This document shows, piece after piece, positions 1 to 11,299 of a stretch of DNA of 64,000 nucleotides; the stretch's first letter is position 1, and every line of letters begins with the position of its first letter. The notes under the pieces are model-generated. The model saw only the letters and a program-made list of their open reading frames with translations. It made no database searches and was not told the origin of the DNA. The position numbers were made by a program, and so were the translations under genes. The DNA is taken from the NCBI GenBank assembly GCA_023014485.1, contig JAJOZX010002350.1, positions 262,001-326,000 on the forward strand, read 5' to 3'. Origin of the DNA: Bathynomus jamesi. Lineage: Eukaryota > Arthropoda > Malacostraca > Isopoda > Cirolanidae.

Positions 1-67
1 ATGACATTACCCAGGGGGATACACAGCATTTCTTAAAGGGGGTAGGGCACATGGCACACACACAATA

Positions 68-89
68 CATATATATATATATATATATA
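68..89. repeat. (TA)n microsatellite
   Basis: Pure TA dinucleotide run just upstream of the first reverse transcriptase. Positions 1-67 before it show nothing I can identify. Confidence 0.9.
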
Positions 90-1385
90 AATTTTGGAAA
101 TTTGTTAAGAATCAAACGGGTGTCAAAAATGTCCTCCCTCCGACAATCGATGGGGTGTCGGGGGAGGATGAAATTGCAAAGTTGTGGAAAAACCACTAGG
201 TACTCTAACATTCTTAATAGTGTGAGTAGGGATAATCTTAAGATAGATTGCAGCAAAACGATTGTGGGAGGGACAAGGGAAAATATTTTGATATCATTTT
301 CTGAAGTAAAGAGGTTAATTAAAGAGTTAAAGACTGGTTCTGCGTCAGGGGTAGATGACTTATCGAATGGGCACTTAAAATATGCAAATGACGTAGTATG
401 TCTGCATATATCATTGCTCCTATCAGCCATGCTTGTTCATAGCTATATCCCTGCAGAGTTCATGAGGGTATATATCTTGCCACTGGTCAAAAATAAGTAC
501 GGAGACATTCTGTCTAGCAATAATTACAGGCCTGTTGCTGTCGCTTCCTGCTTCTTGAAACTACTAGAAAAACTCTTGTTACTCCAATTAAATGATTTCC
601 TATGGACATCTCCTAATCAGTTTGGCTTTAAAAGGTCCCACTCAACTGACCTGTGTATCTATGTACTTAAAGAAACAATATCTAAATACATTGACAGTAA
701 TTCAACCATTTATAGCTGTTTCCTTGATATAAGTAAGGCATATGATAGGGTGAACCACAATATTTTATTTGCAAAACTAGAAGACAGGAAGGTTCCCATG
801 TACATATTAAATTTATTGAAATTTTGGTATTCCCACCAATCTTTCACTGTTAGGTGGGGCAATGTACTATCCAAGTGTTTTGGCTCCTCTTGCAGGGTGA
901 GACAAGGCTCCTTGCTCTCCCCTATGCTGTTTAATGTGTATATTGATGGATTAATTGCTTCACTTAATGAGGCAACAGTAGGATGTTGTATAGATAACAC
1001 AAGGATAAATAACTTAGTTTATGCCAATGATATGGTGTTAATAAGTCCCTCTGTTAAAGGTCTGGATCAGCTACTAAATGTCTGCGAAGTGTATTTGCAG
1101 AAACATATTCTTTTTAATGTTACAAAAACTAAGGTTATGCAATTTCATTCTAAAAGCTGTAATCAGCCAGCTGATATAAAGTTTAAAATGAACGGTGAAG
1201 TAATTAAGGAAGTACAAGAGTTTAAGTATTTGGGTCAAACTATTACCAGCTCCTTGAGTGATGACTCAGATATAAGAAAACAATCTCGAAGCCTGTGTGC
1301 TAAAGCGAATATGACCATAAGGAACTTTCGTTTCTGTACAAGTGAAGCTAAAGACACACTCTTTCGTACTTTCTGCAGTAATATA
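90..1385 (+). pseudogene. non-LTR retrotransposon reverse transcriptase, N-terminal and central part
   Basis: Jockey-superfamily RT open to position 1385. Landmarks in order are SASGVDDL, NNYRPVAV, NQFGFKRSHST, FLDISKAYDRVNH (catalytic Asp of motif A), VRQGSLLSPMLF and the motif C region. Motif C reads YANDMVL at about 1020-1040, whereas active RTs have YADD: the first, metal-binding aspartate is replaced by asparagine, so this copy should be inactive. Translation upstream of about position 110 comes from the TA repeat and is not part of the protein. The frame is cut at the TA at 1384-1385 by a mariner-like insertion and resumes at 4428. The clade (Nimb/L2-like?) is not resolved; the identity as a non-LTR RT is secure. 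Confidence 0.88.
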
Positions 1386-1550
1386 CAGGGTGTCCGAGAA
1401 TTATCTACACAATTTTTGGCTGTTATTAAAAGTCAACCATGAAGTGTAGAAATTCTAGTGTTGTCCCATTTTACAGAGAAACTAATTTTTTTCTGATAAG
1501 TTTTGACAAGTTTTTCTTTTTCAGATATTCATACACACCCCTCATCCTTA

Positions 1551-1731
1551 ATGAATCCACAGGAGAAAGGACAGTGTGTTGAATGGTTTATCGAAACAAA
1601 ATCAGATACACAAGTTCAACGAAGGTTTAGAACTAATTACAACAGAAACCCTCCATCAAGAGTAACCACATGAGCTTGGTATAAAAGGTTTAAGGAAATG
1701 AAGTGTAGAGCATAAGAAAGGAGCAGGGTGG
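1551..1731 (+). pseudogene. mariner-like transposase, N-terminal DNA-binding part
   Basis: Begins MNPQEKGQCVEW and continues through VQRRFRTNYNRNPPSR to WYKRFKEM, which resembles the helix-turn-helix domain called DUF4817 in arthropod mariner-like transposases. Two in-frame stops are visible (before AWYKRF and after KCRA). The frame ends where the hAT-like insertion enters a CCTCGAAC target and continues at 3316. Confidence 0.78.
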
Positions 1732-2375
1732 CCTCGAACTAGTGATGTAAAAAAAACGTTTTTTTGTTTTTTTGTTTTTGTCGTTTTTTTTGTTTTTTTC
1801 TGGTTTTTTTGTTTTTTTTTGTTTTTTTTAATAATTAATATAGATATTGCCAATTTAATTATAAGGTATACTTTTGCAATGATATATATTATAAAAATAA
1901 ATAAATAAATAATAAAATAGGCCATATGGTACCAGTATAGAATGTCCTTTTCAGCCTATTTACAGAAAAAACTGGCCTCTTTCTTGCACTGAAAGTCTTG
2001 TATCTTGAGATCCATTAAACTTGCGAGAACACTGGCTGGGAGCTGACTGCCCATTGTCCAACCTTCCCAGGACTCTCCCATCCATGCCTCGGATTTTGAA
2101 TCTCCCACTTAACTATCCTTTAGACCCGCGATGACATATTCCCCCCCCCCCCCACGAGACCATCCATATATATATATATACATACACATACACCCATATA
2201 CATATATACCAATATATACATAAATACTTATATACACATTTATATCTATTGTATACCCCATACACATGCATACATCCAGAATTCCAGATACATACGCATG
2301 CATACTCACATACAGTATATACCTACACAAACTCATACACCTCTATTTCGCCCTTTCATTACCTCCGAGATCATT

Positions 2376-2622
2376 TAGCACATACAGTAATATCCATACA
2401 GCCAAAAGAAACCAATTAAGCACAGACAGAGCAGCAAAGCTAGTATTTATATCCCAAAATGCAAAATTCCAAGAAAGTGAAGTAAAACATGGTGCTACAT
2501 TGGCTTCGTCAACATCCAAATCTGCAATAAATACCAGTACCTGTGATATTGAAACTATTTGCTTTAATCAATCTAGTGATAATGATTCTTCAATGGAAAT
2601 AGAATCAGATAATGAAAGTTAA
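2376..2622 (+). pseudogene. hAT transposase C-terminal remnant
   Basis: The translated stretch FSTYSNIHTAKRNQLS, followed by DRAAKLVFISQN, matches the hAT C-terminal dimerisation region seen in BED-type hAT transposases. It is followed by a Ser/Asp-rich tail ending at a stop at 2622. Upstream sequence in this frame (from 2266) is low-complexity and has no recognisable transposase. This is the only coding remnant inside the 1740-3307 element. Confidence 0.7.
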
Positions 2623-2691
2623 ACAGCATTAGGTTAACACAAAGGTTAAAGAAAGAGATGAATATTTATATTTTTTTTATTTTTCTATTTG

Positions 2692-2692
<1 letters not shown>

Positions 2693-2748
<56 letters not shown>
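2693..2748. repeat. (TA)n microsatellite
   Basis: Uninterrupted TA run of about 56 bp between the two internal repeats of the hAT derivative. Confidence 0.95.
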
Positions 2749-2751
<3 letters not shown>

Positions 2752-3315
2752 TGGTATTCTTGCCAATCACAATTATATCTATTGTTTTATACCAGTATTA
2801 TGGATATTAGACCAGTACCTGTGATATTGAAACTAGCATATATGCTCTACCCAATCTAGTGATGATTCTTCCATGGAAATGTAGGTTCAAAAAAAGGTGA
2901 ATATTTTCCTTTTCTATCTGGAATATATATACTGGTACTCTTGCCAATCACAATTATGTATATTGTTTGAAACGAGGAAGAATGTTTTATGTTCTAGTTA
3001 AAAAATATATATATATAAAAAATGAGGGTTTGTTTTTCCTTTCTATTATATACTTTTTGCGTGATTCATTTTTTCTAAAAGATGACTATATAGTATATAT
3101 ACTAGGTATAACCGTATAAGCATGGTAGTATAGTAAATTATAGGTAATACTAATATACTTATTAGATTAAAGGAAAAAAAATATGGAATAAGTTTAAAAC
3201 AATAAAAAACAAAAAAAACAAAAAAACAGACTACCTTCGTTTTAAACAAAAAAAACGACAAAAAAAACAAAAAAAAACGACACAATAAAAAACGACTCAC
3301 ATCACTACCTCGAAC

Positions 3316-4153
3316 GTCTTTTGAAAATGTTGAGCGCATTCAAGAGGCTTTTGTTCGCAGTCCACACAAGTCAACAAGAATTGCATCACGAGAGTTACAG
3401 ATACCTCATTCGACAGTGCATGATGTCTTGTGTAAACGTTTGAAGTTGCATCCTTACAAGTTGCAAATCTTGCAACAGATTACGCAAGAAGATAAGGTCT
3501 CCCGTAAGGAATTTGCAATGCTTGACAGAGCCGACCAGGACAATGCGTTCTTGGCAAGAATCATGTTTTTGGACGAGGCAACTTTTCATGTTTCAGGCAA
3601 GGTAAACAAACAAAATGTGCGCATATGGGGGTCACAAAATCCACATTGCATAGAAGAGTACATCAGAGACAGTCCTAAAGTTAATGTGTGGTGTGGCCTG
3701 TTACATGATCGCGTGATTGGACCATTTTTCTTCGGTGAATCAACAGTGACCTCCAATACCTACATGGACATGTTGCAACACTTTGTCTATCCGCAATTGG
3801 AAGCACTGCATCCACGCATCATTTTTCAGCAAGATGGCGCACCGCCACATTGGGCCTCGATCGTCCATAAGTCCCTGAATGAGGCATTCCCAAACAGGTG
3901 GATTGGCCGTGGAGGTGCAATTCATTGGCCGGCTAGATCTCCCGACATCACACCCTATGATTTCTTTCTTTGGGGATTCGTCAAAGATCTTGTGTACAAT
4001 ACGTGGGTGACAGACACTGATGATTTAAAAGCAAGAATCACAGCTGCTATTGAGCGAATTGATGTGGATATGCTGCAGCATACATGGCAACATTTGGATT
4101 ATCGATTGGATGTTTTGCGAATCACTGATGGTGCACATATCGAATGTTTGTAA
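3316..4153 (+). pseudogene. mariner-like transposase, catalytic part (DDD)
   Basis: Open from the hAT junction to the stop at 4151-4153. Starts VERIQEAFVRSPHKS, then a second helix-turn-helix (TRIASRELQIPHSTVH), then the DDE_3-type catalytic domain. MFLDEATFHVSG carries the first Asp, FQQDGAPPHW the second and WPARSPDITPYDFFLW the third, 36 residues after the second by my count, giving a DD36D-like signature close to mariner DD34D. All three catalytic Asp are present, so this half looks intact; the protein is broken only by the N-terminal stops and the 1.6-kb insertion. Confidence 0.88.
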
Positions 4154-4427
4154 CAACGTTACTTTAATAAAAGAAACTTTTGAAAATACAGATTCTAAAT
4201 AATCTTGTTTAAGAATTTTACGTGTGTTATCAAGAATTTTATTAAAAGATGAAATTGTACAGATAATTTTTGGACACACTGGAATTTCTAAAAAACTTGT
4301 CAAAACTTGGTATCAGAAAAAACTTAATGAGATTCTCTGTAAAATGGGACAACACTGGAATTTCTACACTTCATGGTTGACTTTTAATAACAGCCAAAAA
4401 TTGTACATATAATTCTCAGACACCCTG

Positions 4428-4717
4428 TATATGGTCAGCAACTCTGGGTGAATTATAAAAAAGGTTCTGGCAGAACCCTAAATTTGCTGTACAACAGGTC
4501 TTTTTGACTCTTGCATAAATTACCCCCTGAGATGCTCAGCTTCGCAAATGTTTGTTACCCGCAATGTCTCGAGCTTCCCGGAGGTAACAAGACGTGCTCA
4601 ACACAGTCTAATGCAAAGAATTAAAAAATCAACCAACCCGATCATCCAAGCTATCCATGAGTCCTGCCATTTATCCTCTAAGCTATGGACTTCTTGGTAC
4701 GAAAACGTCTGTCTGTA
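4428..4717 (+). pseudogene. non-LTR reverse transcriptase, C-terminal part
   Basis: Continuation of the RT interrupted at 1385: YGQQLWVNYKKGSGRTL and LLYNRSF match the region after the RT fingers/thumb. After a frameshift near 4500 the frame reads CSASQMFVTRNVSSFPEV and ends WYENVCL at a stop near 4717. A 3' UTR follows and stops in TA/GT repeats at about 4857. Confidence 0.75.
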
Positions 4718-4856
4718 GCTCCACTTAACTTCGACAGTGCAGTATTATTTCTAATCAATTGTATATATTTCTATCCTTAGTGTATGAACTGTCATTGTAT
4801 TAATAATATTTGTCATATGGACTATAGTCTGCCAATAAACCTTTTCATTTTCATTC

Positions 4857-4875
4857 ATATATATATATATAATCA

Positions 4876-4961
<86 letters not shown>
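4857..4961. repeat. (TA)n/(GT)n compound microsatellite
   Basis: TA runs separated by AATCATTC, then a GT run and TA again. It sits at the 3' end of the preceding RT element, where non-LTR elements of this group often end in simple repeats. Confidence 0.9.
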
Positions 4962-5023
4962 GTGTATGTGAGCTCAAAATTTATGACAATTGGGTAAAGA
5001 TTCAGTAGAACACATCCACCCAA

Positions 5024-5219
5024 ACTAGTGACGAAAATAGGCTTTTCTGGTGTATTTCATGCAGTTTCAATTGAATCTGACCTTCATTTTGGTGCAAATG
5101 AACAGTTATGGACTCCCCCCCCCCCTAGGGCTTTGAAGAAGAGGGAAATTGTGGGCTAGAAAGGCCAGAATCAATTGAAACAGCATGAAATACACCAGAA
5201 AAACCTATTTTCATCAGTA
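5024..5219. mobile_element. palindromic miniature element, family FB1
   Basis: Two inverted arms of about 60 bp: GACGAAAATAGGCTTTTCTG at the left and its imperfect complement at 5195-5217. The centre includes a C-run at 5116-5126. Flank GGTAAAGATTCAGTAGAAC at about 4994-5013 recurs next to the related palindrome at 42088-42274. No coding capacity. Confidence 0.75.
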
Positions 5220-5254
5220 ATATTCATGGCAAAAGTAACCTAACCTGGTACTAC

Positions 5255-5924
5255 TTACATGGTAACAATTTTATTGTGGGCACACTAGGGGCACTTCAGT
5301 CCATCTGGGTGGCTCCACTGTTAATATAAACAAACCATAAATACAGTTACATGCAAAATTAAAATCCAATTGATCTCTGCAAATTGCAGATTGTCACACA
5401 TCTACTAGCTGTATATTAACTTCAAAACTTTGGATCTTGTGGATCATTCATCAACACCACTACTGTACTAATTGTAGACAGCATATGGTTATTTCATCAC
5501 AAGAAATTTTATATGGATCTATATAGCTATGACCTGAATAATGTAATACAAGCGCTACAGTTAAGATAAAAGGAGTAGGTGGGACTGTAAAGACTGTATA
5601 GAGTATTTGAATGTACACCCATTCAGGGTCTCCCATTTAAAGGTGTCTATGAGGCAAGTGAACATAATGAGGCTTTCATACATCACAGTGCTATGGGGGG
5701 CACCACTCGGCAGAGAAATCTCTCTAAATGGGGGGTATAAAGACAGAGAGTATCCCCTAACCCAAGATGCTGCCTCCCTACATCCGATCATTGTGTGGGT
5801 GATGAGATTTACCCAAAAAATAAACTATATATATAGTATATGTAGGGAGGGTTCACAAACCTCCTCTTCACACCATTACCAGTAAAATGTCATTACCGAA
5901 TACCTCTTTCAGTCATTGATTTAT
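5255..5924 (-). other. CR1 3' UTR, minus-strand copy
   Basis: Downstream of the minus-strand RT below. Blocks such as GGAGGCAGCATCTTGGGTTA and the end GGTGGCTCCACT...GTGCCCACAATAAAA recur in the same order and orientation relative to the coding part in the plus-strand CR1 copy at 11731-13872. That defines them as a conserved untranslated tail of this CR1 family. No long open frame is present. Confidence 0.7.
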
Positions 5925-6928
5925 CTAGTTTATTCTTAAAAGTCTCCAAAGTATGGGAACTCAACTTCATCATCTAAGCTATTCCAGAATTTTACTATTC
6001 TATTTGAAAAACTATGTTGTACTAACTGTGATTTACATCTTTGCTGAAAAAGCTTAAGGCTATGGCCTCTTGTCCTATCATTGTGATCCTTTGTAAAAAC
6101 AGAGTGGAAGTCTATATTATCTAACTCATTTATTATTTTATATACTTCTATCATATCACCTTGTAACCTTCTTCGCTTTAGGGAAAACATCTTTAGGTGC
6201 TCCAATCTCTCTCTGTAATTGAGGTGTCTAAGGCATGGTATCATCCTTGTGGCACTCTTTTTTACTTCTTCTAGTCTGTCTTTGTCTTGCTCTAAATAAG
6301 GATTACTGAACTGAATGCAATACTCAAGAAGAGGCCTCACATATGAAGTGTAGAGCCTACTTATAATTTCTGGCGATTTATATTCTATATGTTTCTGCAT
6401 TAGGTTCAATCTAGCATTAGCCTTATTTCTAATTTCAATACAGTGAGTTGTAGGTTTGAAATCATGATTCCCAATGACACCCAAATATCTCTCCTTTTTT
6501 TCTTTGTTTATCCAACTTCCATCCATGTTATACTCAAATTCTGGATTGCCATGACCAATATGCATAACTTTACATTTTTCCACATTAAATTTCATCTCCC
6601 ATCTATCTGCCCAAGCAACTACTTTATCAATGTCCTTTTGCATTTTCATGGCACCTGTTAAAGATCTTACATTTTGTCCCAATTTTGTATCATCTGCAAA
6701 TATCGAGGTTTTACTATTTAGACCCCTTTCCAAATCATTAATATAAATAATAAAAAGTAGAGGTCCAAGTACTGACCCCTGTGGGACTCCACTCAGAACA
6801 GGGCTCCATGTAGACCTAGCCCCATTTAACTGGACACTCTGTTCTTTCTTTAAGCCATTCTTCAATCCAATTTGCTACTGTCCCTTTTATTCCATGAGCT
6901 CTAACTTTAGCAAGCAACTGCTTATGAG

Positions 6929-7324
6929 CAAGGTTGTGGAGTCAGTAAAAAAGTTTCCAACTTCGACTCCAACTGTAGTATATACTAACCATATGGCATA
7001 TATACTTATATAGTATAGGTAAATGAATAGTCTCCGTGAATTTTAATAGTTTTAATTTTTAAATCTTGATTTTAATTATTCTTTCCTCATACAATAATAA
7101 AAACTAAAAAGTTATTTAATAGTTATAAAATAATAAAATTATAAAAAATATAAGACATGAAAGGTGAAACTATTTCAAAATGGTTCAGCATATAAAAAAG
7201 CAACTGCAATAAATGGAACAATATACGAATACTTTACCACCACATATTTCAAGGAAACACATGTAATTTTAAAATTTGGAGTCAGAGTTGGGGGATTTGC
7301 ACCAACTCCGACTCCACAACCCTG
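6929..7324. mobile_element. hAT MITE
   Basis: 396 bp with ends CAAGGTTGTGGAGTC and GACTCCACAACCCTG and a perfect 8-bp duplication CTTATGAG (6921-6928 and 7325-7332). The AT-rich core has no coding capacity. It lies within the CR1 RT frame. Confidence 0.93.
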
Positions 7325-7364
7325 CTTATGAGGAACTATCAAAAGCTTTGGCAAAATCCAAGTA

Positions 7365-7845
7365 CAGGCATCCCCTGTTTAACAACCGGGTTCCGTTCCG
7401 ACGACCAGGTCAGTAAATGAAAGCCTTGTTTTACCGCTTTGGTGCTTCTTCTTTTTCTTCTTTTCTTTCTTCTTCCTCCAAATGCTGTTGTTCTTCCAAC
7501 TCTATCAGCTCTTCGTTTGTCAGCTCTCCCTCTTGGTATTCCACTAAGTTTTCCACATCTTCCACTTCTACTTCTAAATTGAGGGTATTGGTGAGTAACA
7601 CTATTTTTCTATTAATTTCATTGACATTTTCAAACTTATCGAAGCCTTCGAAATTACCCACAGATCGTTTTAGGCACTTCTTCCAAATGTCTTTCATACA
7701 CTTCACAGTAACATCCTCCCAAGCAGTTGCAATGTTTTTCATACAATGCAAAACATTGTATGATTTCCAAAAATTGGTACGATCGGTCGTGGTCGTATCT
7801 ACAGTTGGTCGATAAACGAGTAGGTCGTTAACCAGGGGATGGCTG
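7365..7845 (-). mobile_element. Tigger/pogo-type deletion derivative
   Basis: Flanked by TA (7363-7364 and 7846-7847), with ends CAGGCATCCCCTG and CAGGGGATGGCTG, the Tigger/pogo type. On the minus strand it keeps the transposase C-terminus: NFWKSYNVLHCMKNIATAW, TVKCMKDIWKKCLKR, then the Glu-rich tail with EELTNEELIELEEQ. The DDE catalytic core is deleted, so the element is non-autonomous. It is inserted in the CR1 copy, so the flanking translated words of the minus frame belong to the RT. Confidence 0.92.
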
Positions 7846-8361
7846 TACACAATATCTACAGATTCGTTTTTATCCAGATGCTTTAACATACTATCATAAA
7901 ACTCAATTAAGTTTTTCAAACATGACCTGCCATTTCAAAAGCCATGTTGGCTATTACTAATTAATCCTTCTTCTTCTAAGAATATTGTAATTTTGTCTCT
8001 GATGACACTTTCAAGTAATTTGCATATAATAGAAGTTAAACTAATTGGTCAATAGTTTTTAGCTAGGTTTTTGTTTCCTTTTTTGAAAAGTGGGACTACA
8101 TTTGCTTTTTTCTAGTCTTCTGGAACTTCGCTGTTAATCAAGGAAAGGTTGAAAAGTATTTTAAGTGCTTGGGCTATGCTATATTCTGCTTCCTTTACTA
8201 TTTTAGGATAAATTTCATCAGGTCCTGGTGACTTATCTATGTTTAGCCTGTCAACTGCTCTCAAGATATCCACTTCCTCAAAATATATATGATTTATCTC
8301 TCTCTCTCTCGTGTTACTAATGTAAAATCTATTTTATTTACAGTTTCCTTTGTAAATAGTC

Positions 8362-9192
8362 TAGGGATGCACCGGATATCCGGAAACTATCCGGTATCCA
8401 GCTGGATATCACTTTCCTATCCGGCCAGATAGCCAGATAGTTAAAACTTTTTTTTGGTAAATTTACTCATGTTCAAAGTTATAACAATTTTTGCATAAAA
8501 TGAAAAAAAACATTTAAAAAATCATAAATTAAAAAATTTTAAAAATGCTTAATTTTTGTGCAGTGATGGTATCATCCCATGGATACCACATTTATGGAAA
8601 TCTGCCCAGTAGTTTGGAAGTTGTTAATGATCATACTTCAAAAGTTAATCAATTAATTTTAATTTTGAATTTTAATTCTAAATTATGCAGGTATTTGAAT
8701 ATAAGGTACCTTTTAGGAATACGAAACAAATATTGTTATATATTAGGGGAGCCTTTATAATGCTGTTATAAAACATAAAACATATTAAACAATAGTAATA
8801 CTTATTGATGGAGAGTCCATGTACAGCAATACCTTGCACAGCGCAGTTAATTGGTTCCGGAATTTGTCTGCACTGTCCAAAAGTTTGTCAAATGAAATAG
8901 TACCGTAAAGAAATTAGAAAATAATAGGAAAATTGCACGCTAAATTTTAAAAAATTGATGAAAATACAAACCGTGCTACATCAAAACCCACGCTAATCAA
9001 AACTGCGCTGTTCAAGGTATTACTGTACTTGTTGTACTTCATATTTTTCATGAGAAATAGCAGTTTCTCTGCATTTGAAGGCAGTAGTCTGTTTCAATTG
9101 TCTGTGTAAATCTTGGCTGCTGCACTGAACAAACATTCTGAGCTGACAGAACTGGGTGGTGCACTGAGATACTTGATTAGTCACAGTGACAC
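8362..9192 (-). mobile_element. hAT remnant with transposase C-terminus
   Basis: Starts TAGGGATGCACCGGATAT, a common hAT terminus. On the minus strand 9180-9030 encodes KYLSAPPSSV, then ECLFSAAAKIYTDN and NAEKLLFLMKNMKYNK, the hAT C-terminal dimerisation region, with one stop. I cannot find the second terminus, so the right boundary is uncertain. A pogo-like MITE is nested at 8824-9025. Confidence 0.72.
8824..9025. mobile_element. TA-flanked MITE (pogo/mariner-like)
   Basis: 202 bp with ends CAGCAATACCTTGCACAGCG and the inverse of CAGTAATACCTTGAACAGCG, flanked by TA on each side (8822-8823 and 9026-9027). No coding capacity. It is nested in the hAT remnant. Confidence 0.88.
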
Positions 9193-9782
9193 CAGACCAG
9201 GGGCATATTTAACGTTGGTGCAGTCGGTGCATACACCAGGGCCCTTGACACGCAGGCCCTAAAGAGCAAAAAAAATTCAATATTAAAATTGAGGGTAGAT
9301 CAAGCACAATAACAAAAAAAATAAAGCATCAAGTGCGATCGCCTCTTCATTTACGTAAAAGCTTAGTTAGAAAAAGAAGAAAGGATCACTTGTGGTAGTC
9401 CCTCCAATTGCATTTAAACCAAATATTTCTTAATCCAAATATTACGAAAAATATACATAAAATATTCTATTTAATAACAAAATATACCGTATGTTATGTT
9501 AGATATACTACTTATGTTAGATATACTACTACATTATTATTGATTTACAATGATGTTTACTTGTGTATGTTTTAATTTCAGATAATTTCAGTTAAAATAA
9601 ATGGGATATGAGCTCAAGGAAATCTATGGATGTTCATAAATCTGGTGCCACAAAACGAGCTGCTCAACAAAAACAACAAACGGAGAAAGAAGCTAAAAAA
9701 TGTCGAAAAATATTTGAATACATACCTACGGGCCCCTAAAAGCACCTGCACCCAATACTTTGAGACCTTAAATACACCACTG
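9193..9782. mobile_element. hAT-like element, boundaries tentative
   Basis: CAGGGGCATATTTAACG (from 9198) and the complement of the right end, CAGTGGTGTATTTAAGG, form an imperfect inverted repeat. The 8 bp AGTGACAC lie at 9185-9192 and 9783-9790, which would put the left edge at 9193. The right flank is CR1 and the left flank hAT coding sequence, so the duplication could be chance. No transposase motif is visible. Confidence 0.5.
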
Positions 9783-9990
9783 AGTGACACCCAAGTCTTC
9801 CTCTTTATCATTATTTTTAATCTAAATTCCATTCATATTGTATTCAAATTCTGGATTTTTTGGCCCAATATGCATAACCTTGCACTTATCAACATTAAAT
9901 CTCATCTCTCATTTATCTGCCCAGGCTGTTACTCTTAAGTCTTTTTGTATCGTCATTGCTCCTGCTACTGATTTAACATTATGGCCTAAT
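9783..9990 (-). pseudogene. CR1 RT fragment
   Basis: On the minus strand it carries the region after FADD: a degenerate NVDKCKVMHIG-like stretch, a PEFEYNMNGI-like stretch, and LGV near 9790. It is collinear with 6440-6660 of the larger CR1 copy. Short and frameshifted. Confidence 0.65.
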
Positions 9991-10026
9991 TGGTAATTAC
10001 TCATTTTTATACCCAGTCTGTTTTTA

Positions 10027-10207
10027 TGATGAGAACAAACTTTTCTGGTCAATTTTGAGGTGTTTTGCACGAATCTGCCATCTGTTTCCTGTGCAAATGC
10101 GTAATTTTTGAGATATCGTCATCTTGAAAACTACGCATTTGTACTGGAAATGGCTGTTTCATACAAAACACATCAAAATTAACCAGAAAAGTTTGCTATC
10201 ATTTTCA
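10027..10207. mobile_element. palindromic miniature element, family FB1
   Basis: Arms AACAAACTTTTCTGGTCAAT (about 10036) and its complement (about 10175-10195). The arm also contains GGTGTTTTG followed by GAATCTGCC, the core shared with five other palindromes in the window. The right edge abuts the next element's target duplication. Confidence 0.7.
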
Positions 10208-10602
10208 GGTACTCCTTTAGTATGCAGTCTACAGACAAATTCACACTTTAGTATGCGGTCTACACCAATTTGTTTTTTAAATGTAGTTAAAGAAGGTTGA
10301 AATGACAATCTTACTTGAAAAAAATTTATTGAAAAGTTAAAAACAAAAAGTTTAAATGTAAGTATACCTTCTTAGCTTGTTTACTAATGGCTTGTTTACA
10401 TCCCAATGTCAGTCGCCCTTGACGATTGGTTAGGTTTAGTTATGATATTTCCGTTAGTTTTAACGAAAATATCTTGACTAAACCTAACCAATCATAGGTA
10501 GACCGCATGAGCAGGCACAAATTTAACAAAAAAACCTGTAGACTGCACTTTGAAAAAAGTAGAGTGCGGCAGAATTTGTAGACCACATACTAAAGGAGCA
10601 CC
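10208..10602. mobile_element. non-autonomous inverted-repeat element, family IR-GGTGCT
   Basis: Ends GGTACTCCTTTAGTATG and the complement of GGTGCTCCTTTAGTATG, with a perfect 8-bp duplication CATTTTCA (10200-10207 and 10603-10610). The interior contains the small palindrome CGATTGGTTAGGTTTAG...CTAAACCTAACCAATC also present in the element at 12537-12729. No coding capacity. Confidence 0.88.
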
Positions 10603-10670
10603 CATTTTCATTTAAACTAACGAAAATATCATGATGTAACCTAACCAATCATCAAGGGTGTATAGTTGAC

Positions 10671-10741
10671 CTAACCAGGCATTCAATTAACCTAACCGGA
10701 CATTCAATTAACCTAACCGGGCATTCAATTAACCTAACCGG
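10671..10741. repeat. 21-bp tandem repeat
   Basis: About 3.4 copies of CTAACCGGGCATTCAATTAA(C), differing at one or two bases. Confidence 0.9.
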
Positions 10742-11299
10742 TTAATATTGGTTATTTCACCTAAATATCTTCTGATCTTTTCGTATTAGGCACTCACTGT
10801 CACATTTCAGGCAAGTTAAGAATAAGAGAATAATGCTGTAATTGATAAAAACATCCAATCCTATCTTCATCTAGGGCACATGATGAATCAAGTGCTCAGT
10901 CAAAATCACACAAATGGCACGTCATAATTCTATCACAAACACCACTAAACTGAATCCAATTTGAAAAAAAAAAATAGCCAGAACAAAACCCAACCAACTA
11001 ATTAAGTCGCAGAGTAGCAAAAAATTAGCCCAATCAAGAAAAATATTTTATGAAAAAAGTACATCATAGCCAAAACAGGAAATATATTTTATTAAAAAAT
11101 GTACATTTCAACAACTTCACACAACATAAGACATATTTTCTTAGTCAGTTTTGAATGGCAATTCAATATATTGTACCATTTTAACTGCGCATGAGCAGGT
11201 TAAAAGACAAATATTAACCAAAGTACATTATAGCCAAAACAGGAAATATATTTTATTAAAAAAAGTACATTTCAACAAATTTGCACAACAAATATATAT

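Larger units (their letters stand above)
1740..3307 (+). mobile_element. hAT deletion derivative nested in the mariner
   Basis: Flanked by the perfect 8-bp duplication CCTCGAAC (1732-1739 and 3308-3315), with ends TAGTGATGT and ACATCACTA, both typical of hAT transposons. The interior is low complexity near both ends (T-rich at 1748-1830, A-rich at 3175-3290) and contains a C-run at 2142-2154, (TA)n at 2693-2748 and a decayed hAT transposase C-terminus. A stretch of about 70 bp at 2535-2605 recurs imperfectly at 2810-2880, so part of the interior is duplicated. Confidence 0.9.
1386..4427 (+). mobile_element. mariner/Tc1-superfamily transposon with long TIRs
   Basis: The element starts CAGGGTGTCCGAG and ends CTCAGACACCCTG, flanked by TA on both sides (1384-1385 and 4428-4429), the target duplication of this superfamily. 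The imperfect terminal inverted repeats run for roughly 140 bp; for example TTGGCTGTTATTAAAAG near the left end reappears inverted near 4390. It interrupts the RT frame of 90-1385/4428-4717 and is itself interrupted by a hAT-like element at 1740-3307. Confidence 0.93.
5925..8337 (-). pseudogene. CR1-like reverse transcriptase (5'-truncated)
   Basis: Read on the minus strand from about 8337: SPGPDEIYPKIV, SLTSIICKLLESVI, ISNSQHGF, SCLKNLIEFYDSMLKH, a motif A region YLDFAKAFD at 7850 and 7350, then from 6865 a clean frame with SGVPQGSVLGPLLFIIYIND, IFADDTKLG (intact catalytic FADD) and the C-terminal LFSLKRRRLQGDMIEVYK and IVKFWNSL. Several stops occur in the first 500 bp and two elements are inserted (7365-7845 between motif A and the upstream part, and 6929-7324). 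The endonuclease and ORF1 are absent. CR1/Jockey-group affiliation is from these motifs. Confidence 0.85.

Noticed and set aside
1656..1925. Lys/Thr/Gln-rich minus-strand frame
   Set aside because: Derived from the T-rich subterminal tract of the hAT derivative; no conserved motif.
4784..5008. Open frame rich in Ile-Tyr and Val-Cys
   Set aside because: It is the translation of TA and GT microsatellites; the same applies to frames near 51-110, 2109-2336, 30682-31067, 37784-38169, 46393-46704 and 48990-49205.
9614..9938. Overlapping frames of 72 and 102 codons
   Set aside because: They run from the hAT-like element into a CR1 fragment on the wrong strand; the only real coding signal is the minus-strand RT fragment.
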